Shown: positions 60,144-64,000 of the stretch, piece after piece | Numbering within the stretch: position 1 is the first letter of the stretch | Layout of the letters: each line of letters begins with the position of its first letter | Source: Gemmatimonas sp. | Lineage (GTDB): Bacteria; Gemmatimonadota; Gemmatimonadetes; Gemmatimonadales; Gemmatimonadaceae | Length of the DNA: 64,000 nt | Reading direction: 5' to 3' | Assembly (NCBI GenBank): GCA_025361705.1 | Contig: JANYJW010000033.1 | Coordinates: 60,660-124,659, forward strand | Translations under genes and position numbers: made by a program | The notes under the pieces: generated by a model | Seen by the model: only the letters and a program-made list of their open reading frames with translations | The model's database searches: none | Told to the model about the DNA's origin: nothing

Positions 60144-61835
60144 ATGCCCCACGATCAGCATATCGTCGTTCCCACCGACATCGAAATCGCCCAGCGCGCC
60201 AAGTTGCGGCCCATCGTTGACGTTGCCGCCGACCTCGGCCTCGCCGGCGACGACCTCGATCTGTACGGCAAGTACAAGGCGAAGATCTCACTGGAAGTCA
60301 CCCAGCGTCCGCCCAAGGGTCGGCTGGTGCTCGTCACCGCGATCAACCCGACGGCAGCCGGCGAAGGCAAGACGACGACCTCCGTCGGCCTCGCGCAGGC
60401 GTTGCGCCGCATCGGCACCAACGCCGTGCTCGCCATTCGTGAGCCCTCACTGGGCCCCGTGTTCGGCGTGAAGGGCGGAGCGGCCGGCGGCGGCTACTCC
60501 CAGGTGCTGCCGATGGACGACATCAACCTGCACTTCACCGGCGACTTCCATGCGATCAGCAGCGCGCATGGCCTGTTGAGCGCGATGCTCGACAACCACC
60601 TGCAGCAGGGCAACCTGCTCGGCATCGACCCGCGCCGCATCACCTGGCCGCGCACCATCGACATGAACGACCGCGCCCTGCGCAAGGTCATCATCGGACT
60701 CGGCGGTCCCATGGATGGCGTGGTGCGCGAAGAGCGGTTCGTCATCATTCCCGCCAGTGAGGTGATGGCCATCCTCGCGCTGGCCACGGGGCCCGAAGAC
60801 CTCGAGCGCCGGCTGGGCGACATCGTCGTCGGCAGCACGGCCGGTCCGATGCGCCACCCGGTGCGCGCCCGCGAACTGAAGGCGGCGGGCGCCATGGCGC
60901 TGCTGCTCAAGGATGCCATTCGCCCCAATCTCGTGCAGACGCTCGAGGGCGGACCCGCCTTTGTGCATGCCGGTCCGTTCGGCAACATCGCGCACGGCTG
61001 CAACTCCATTCTGGCCACGCGCGCGGCGCTCGCGCTGGGCGACGTCGTCGTCACCGAGGCCGGCTTCGGTTCCGATCTCGGCGCCGAGAAGTTTCTCGAC
61101 ATCAAGTGCCGCTTTGGCGGCCTGAACCCCGAAGTGGCCGTGGTCGTGGCAACCGTCCGCGCGCTCAAGATGAATGGCGGCGCGAACAAGAAGGACCTCG
61201 CCAAGGAAGACCTCCCGGCGCTCGAGAAGGGGCTGTGCAACCTCGAGCACCACATCGCGAACATGCAGCAGTACGGGCTGCCCGTGGTCGTCGCCGTCAA
61301 CCGCTTTGCGACCGACACGGATGCCGAACTCGAGTTGGTCATCGATTGCGCCCGGCGGACCAAGGTGCGCGTCGCGCTCAACGAGGTGTTTGCGCGCGGC
61401 GGTGCGGGCGGCGAGGAACTGGCGCGCGAGGTGCTCGAAGTGCTGGCGGAAGGGAAGTCGCACTTTGCGCCGATCTACGACAGCGACAAGCCCATCAAGC
61501 ACAAGATTCACGAGATCATCACGAAGGTGTACGGCGGCGACGGCGCCGATTACACCTCGAAGGCCGAGAAGGCCATTGAGTATCTCGAGGCCAACGGGCT
61601 CGGCCGCACGCCCATCTGCATTGCCAAGACGCAGTACTCGCTCACGGATGACGCGGCCAAGCTCGGACGGCCGACGGGATTCCGCATGCAGGTCAACGAA
61701 GTGTATCCGGCCGCCGGTGCCGGCTTCGTGGTGGCGCAGTGCGGCGACATCATGACGATGCCTGGCCTGCCCAAGGAGCCCGCGGCCGAGCGCATGGCCG
61801 TCTCGAAGGACGGGACGATCGTGGGCCTGTTCTAG
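60144..61835 (+). CDS. fhs: Formate-tetrahydrofolate ligase
   Basis: The 563-residue enzyme starts at ATG 60144. It has the P-loop-like motif TAINPTAAGEGKTTTSVGLAQAL and EPSLGPVFGVKGGAAGGGYSQV. DINLHFTGDFHAI and GFGSDLGAEKFLDIK follow. It makes 10-formyl-THF from formate and ATP, feeding one-carbon metabolism. It is not obviously in an operon with its neighbours. Confidence 0.97.
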   Translation: MPHDQHIVVPTDIEIAQRAKLRPIVDVAADLGLAGDDLDLYGKYKAKISLEVTQRPPKGRLVLVTAINPTAAGEGKTTTSVGLAQALRRIGTNAVLAIREPSLGPVFGVKGGAAGGGYSQVLPMDDINLHFTGDFHAISSAHGLLSAMLDNHLQQGNLLGIDPRRITWPRTIDMNDRALRKVIIGLGGPMDGVVREERFVIIPASEVMAILALATGPEDLERRLGDIVVGSTAGPMRHPVRARELKAAGAMALLLKDAIRPNLVQTLEGGPAFVHAGPFGNIAHGCNSILATRAALALGDVVVTEAGFGSDLGAEKFLDIKCRFGGLNPEVAVVVATVRALKMNGGANKKDLAKEDLPALEKGLCNLEHHIANMQQYGLPVVVAVNRFATDTDAELELVIDCARRTKVRVALNEVFARGGAGGEELAREVLEVLAEGKSHFAPIYDSDKPIKHKIHEIITKVYGGDGADYTSKAEKAIEYLEANGLGRTPICIAKTQYSLTDDAAKLGRPTGFRMQVNEVYPAAGAGFVVAQCGDIMTMPGLPKEPAAERMAVSKDGTIVGLF

Positions 61836-61855
61836 GCGCGCGCGGCGGGATCACT

Positions 61856-61912
61856 TGTCGATATCCTCGATCGCAATCCCGAATCCAGATCCAGAGTCCT
61901 GACCTTCAATCT
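61856..61912. repeat. GATC/AATCC word repeat before ridA
   Basis: The 85-base gap contains GATATCCTCGATCGCAATCC, CGAATCCAGATCC and AGAGTCCTGACC. These are variants of words also found at 15650-15705, 34764-34822 and 62310-62355. Confidence 0.55.
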
Positions 61913-61920
61913 TTTGTCCA

Positions 61921-62301
61921 ATGAACCAGATCTTCCACTCCGACAACGCCCCCGCTGCCATCGGCCCGTACTCCCAGGCCGTGGCGGCGGGCGGGTTCCT
62001 CTTCTGCGCCGGACAGACCCCGCTCGATCCCGCCACGATGGCGCTTGTCGCCGGGGACGTCGGCGTGCAGACCGCCCAGGTGCTCAAGAACCTGCACGCC
62101 GTGCTCCAGGCGGCCGGCTGCACGTGGAAGGACGTGGTGAAGACCACGATCTTCCTGCGCACCATGAACGATTTCGCGACGGTCAACGAAGTCTACGCTG
62201 CCACGCTGGGCGAGTCCCGCCCGGCGCGCTCCACGGTGGCGGTGGCCGGCCTGCCGCGCGATGCACAGGTCGAGATCGAACTCGTCGCCAAGTTGCCGTA
62301 A
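61921..62301 (+). CDS. ridA: RidA-family reactive enamine/imine deaminase
   Basis: The 126-residue protein starts at ATG 61921. It shows the RidA pattern APAAIGPYSQAV, GFLFCAGQTPLDP, VVKTTIFLRTMNDFATVNEVY and the catalytic-Arg block SRPARSTVAVAGLPRDA. It hydrolyses reactive 2-aminoacrylate-type intermediates from PLP enzymes. It lies just upstream of selD, separated by 54 bases. Confidence 0.94.
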   Translation: MNQIFHSDNAPAAIGPYSQAVAAGGFLFCAGQTPLDPATMALVAGDVGVQTAQVLKNLHAVLQAAGCTWKDVVKTTIFLRTMNDFATVNEVYAATLGESRPARSTVAVAGLPRDAQVEIELVAKLP

Positions 62302-62309
62302 TCGCCGGT

Positions 62310-62355
62310 CGCAGTCCGTGATCGAGATCCTCCAGCGCAATCCGGAGTCCAGATC
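62310..62355. repeat. GATC/CAATCC word repeat at the selD start
   Basis: The gap before selD contains GTGATCGAGATCCTCCAG followed by CGCAATCCGGAGTCCAGATC. Its words match those in the ridA upstream gap and elsewhere. GGAG inside it (62344-62347) is 8 bases from the selD ATG and serves as its ribosome-binding site. Confidence 0.6.
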
Positions 62356-63393
62356 ATGAATCAGAAAGACCAGATCTTTCGGCTCACGCACTACGCCCGC
62401 TGCGCTGGTTGAGCGTCAAAGATGGGTCCGGAGGACCTGTCCGCCGCGCTCGCGCCGCTCGCGCGACACACCGATCCACGGTTGCTCGTCGGGCCTGACA
62501 CGCTCGACGACGCCGCGGTGTTTCTGTTGCGCGCTGACTGTGCGCTCGTGCAGACCGTGGACTTCTTCGCGCCCATCGTCGATGACCCCTACGACTTCGG
62601 GCGCATCGCGGCGGCCAACGCGCTGTCCGACGTGTACGCCATGGGCGGCACGCCGCTCACCGCATTGGCGCTTGCGGCCTTTCCCGAGGGAACGCTTCCG
62701 CTCCGCGTGCTGTCCGACATTCTCCGCGGCGGCGAAGACGTCGTGCGCGCGGCCGGGGCCCTCGTGGTGGGTGGCCACACCGTAACCGACGACGAAGTGA
62801 AGTACGGCCTCGCCGTCACCGGCACCGTCCATCCCGACCAGGTGATGTCCAATGCCAAGGCGTGCGTGGGCGACGTGTTGGTGCTCACCAAACCCCTCGG
62901 CACAGGCCTGCTTGCCACCAAAATGAAGGCGGGAACGCTCGCGCCGGCCGCCGCCGCCATGCTCGTCGACGTGATGACACGGCTCAACGACGTGGCCGCG
63001 CGGGCGGCGGTGGCGCTGGGCGTGCGCTGCGCCACCGACATCACGGGGTTTGGCCTGCTGGGCCATGCGTCGCACGTGGCGCGCGCCAGCGATGTCACGT
63101 TGCGCTTCGACGCGGCATCGATTCCTGTGCTCTTCGGCGCGCATGAAGCGGTCACCGAAGGTGTCAGCACGGGCGGCGCCATCCGCAACGCGCGCTACGT
63201 CGCGCCACTGGTGCGCTGGGCCCCCGGCGTCACGCAGGCGCAGCGCACGCTCGCCACCGATCCCCAGACCTCGGGCGGACTGCTGCTTGCCATCCCGCCG
63301 GCGCGCGTGGCGGAGTATCTTGCCCGGGTCGATGGGGCGGTGCGCGTGGGTGACGTGCGGGGTCGTCAGGAGTACGCGCTGCTCGTCGACTGA
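62356..63393 (+). CDS. selD: Selenophosphate synthetase SelD containing selenocysteine
   Basis: The gene is read from ATG 62356 (GGAG 8 bases upstream) through an in-frame TGA at 62410-62412, giving 345 residues, the normal SelD length. The N-terminus IFRLTHYARCAG-U-ASK aligns with the active-site segment of SelD (LTQYSHGAGCGCK in E. coli). The TGA falls on Cys17, and the essential Lys is kept as Lys22. The rest has GPDTLDDAAVF, ANALSDVYAMGGTPLTAL, GGHTVTDDEVKYGL and DITGFGLLGHA. It makes selenophosphate from selenide and ATP. A SECIS-like hairpin overlaps the TGA and tRNA-Sec lies downstream. Confidence 0.93.
62410..62451 (+). promoter_or_regulatory. Bacterial SECIS element in selD
   Basis: GAGCG at 62411-62415 pairs with CGCTC at 62447-62451 to form a lower stem that includes part of the UGA codon. 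Above it GGTCC at 62425-62429 pairs with GGACC at 62433-62437 around a GGA loop. The apical stem begins 12 bases after the UGA. This matches the placement of bacterial SECIS elements, which bind SelB next to the recoded codon. Confidence 0.8.
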
Positions 63394-63403
63394 TGCGCCT
63401 TGA

Positions 63404-63500
63404 GGGGGCGGATGGGGCCTGGTGGTCCTCCTGATCTTCAAAATCAGTGCGGCCTGACTTCGTCGGGCCGGGTGGGTTCGACTCCCACACGCTCCCGCCA
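63404..63500 (+). tRNA. selC: tRNA-Sec (anticodon UCA)
   Basis: The 97-base gene starts 11 bases after the selD stop. Features are an 8-position acceptor (GGGGGCGG with ACGCTCCC; the last pair is mismatched and one is G-T) and a D arm (GGGG/CCTC). The anticodon stem CTGAT/ATCAG has loop CTTCAAA, giving anticodon TCA. A long variable arm (GGCCTGA/TCGGGCC), a T arm with loop TTCGACT, discriminator G and an encoded CCA complete it. The extended acceptor and large variable arm are typical of tRNA-Sec. Confidence 0.96.
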
Positions 63501-63635
63501 GCGACCGGCGATCAGGCCGCTGCAATCCGCGCGCGGCATTCTGCTATTGCCATCGGCCCTCTCACGTTTTTGTGCAGGGCGGTCGATACTTAAGCGGTTA
63601 TCCGTCTTTCGGCTCCTGTCCAACACCCCGCTCGC

Positions 63636-64000
63636 GTGAATATCGCCGCCGCCGTCTCACTGCTTGCTGCCGCAACTGGCCTCGTGTTCGGGGTCATCTG
63701 GTGGCGCATTTCGAGTGCCCGCGGGTGGCAGGCGACACGCTGGTTGGCCGCGCTCGGCTTTACCGCGTCCGGCTACTGTGCCTTCGATGCGCTGATCGTC
63801 TTCGACGTGCCAGGGTGGATCGTCCAGTGGGCCACGCAGATGGCCTTCACCCTCAGCGCCCTGCATGCGTACGCCTGGATTCGATGGCTGGCCGAGTCGG
63901 TGCCGCGGCCGCTCGACCGGTTCGACCGCGCCGTGCTCTGGGTCACCCTGGGTATCGCGGGCGCGGGCTTTGTGCCGCACCTGCTCGTATCGGACCAGGC
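63636..64000 (+). CDS. Start of a membrane protein, cut by the window end
   Basis: The frame starts with GTG 63636 and runs to the window edge, giving 121 residues. They form several hydrophobic segments (AAAVSLLAAATGLVFGVIWW; LGFTASGYCAFDALIVF; MAFTLSALHAYAWIRW; LWVTLGIAGAGFVPHLL). The pattern resembles N-terminal seven-helix sensor regions of signalling proteins. Without the rest, the family cannot be assigned. The 135-base gap upstream contains the TGCCATCGGCCCTCTCACG word also found near 1648. Confidence 0.6.
   Translation, partial: MNIAAAVSLLAAATGLVFGVIWWRISSARGWQATRWLAALGFTASGYCAFDALIVFDVPGWIVQWATQMAFTLSALHAYAWIRWLAESVPRPLDRFDRAVLWVTLGIAGAGFVPHLLVSDQ

Noticed and set aside
62422..63393. 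SelD ORF beginning at ATG 62422 as the full gene
   Set aside because: It would lack the catalytic loop, and the upstream in-frame codons around TGA match that loop closely. The longer gene from 62356 is preferred.

Overview
The window is about 64 kb of very GC-rich, gene-dense bacterial chromosome. Start and stop codons often overlap (GTGA, TGATG), and nearly all intergenic gaps are short. The gene content is core housekeeping: pyr, scp, gro, rimP-nusA-infB-rbfA-truB-ribF, secDF, murA, serS, mutL-miaA and uvrD-type helicase genes. It also holds a moxR/bat aerotolerance-type cluster, an alternative GlmU-type gene, bshA (bacillithiol) and a selenocysteine locus. This mix and the base composition suggest a Gram-negative member of the Gemmatimonadota or a close relative. 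The taxonomic call is inference, because the window has no rRNA. I see no prophage, insertion sequence or CRISPR array.

Layout. 1-2.9 kb: a ClpB-like 3' end, an N-formylglutamate-amidohydrolase-like lipoprotein, tadA and a NamZ-type muramidase. 3.0-3.4 kb: two tRNA-Ser genes with a promoter and a terminator. 3.7-10.1 kb: a STAS-like protein, an M14 peptidase, an SRAP protein and a hybrid histidine kinase. 10.3-15.1 kb: pyrR-pyrB-pyrC, a class II aldolase-like gene and a zinc-ribbon protein. 15.2-18.5 kb: rpsT (divergent), an M50 protease, scpA-scpB and an rsuA/rluB-type synthase. 18.7-26.3 kb: moxR, DUF58 and bat genes, with the usual five-gene bat set compressed by fusion. 26.4-32.5 kb: mutL-miaA-bshA-uppP-birA-coaX. 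32.6-34.9 kb: CIRCE-controlled groES-groEL with a strong terminator. 34.9-39.7 kb, minus strand: a broken secreted repeat protein, a YycJ-like hydrolase, an alternative GlmU, manC, a response regulator and a roadblock protein. 39.9-45.2 kb: a lipoprotein, serS, a histidine kinase and a PcrA/UvrD helicase. 45.2-46.8 kb, minus strand: a phospholipase C-like protein and a membrane protein with an Arg/Gly-rich tail. 47-49 kb: murA and pgeF. 49-56.4 kb: the rimP-nusA-infB translation operon. 56.5-60 kb: secDF and tatD. 60.1-64 kb: fhs, ridA, selD, tRNA-Sec and the start of a membrane protein.

The most notable observation is at 62.36-63.50 kb. The selD gene begins at 62356 and runs through an in-frame TGA at 62410-62412, exactly where the SelD active-site Cys/Sec lies. 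A SECIS-like hairpin overlaps that codon, and a tRNA-Sec (anticodon UCA) starts 11 bases after the selD stop. SelD is therefore itself very probably a selenoprotein, and its usual ATG-to-stop ORF would be mis-started. Other points of interest are a MurA with Asp in place of the fosfomycin-target Cys, and a near-consensus promoter followed at once by an intrinsic terminator in the rimP-nusA-infB leader. There are also likely leaderless transcripts (murA, pyrR), fused bat genes, an aldolase-like gene without a normal start codon, a deletion/frameshift-damaged lipoprotein, and two families of short repeated words confined to intergenic spaces.
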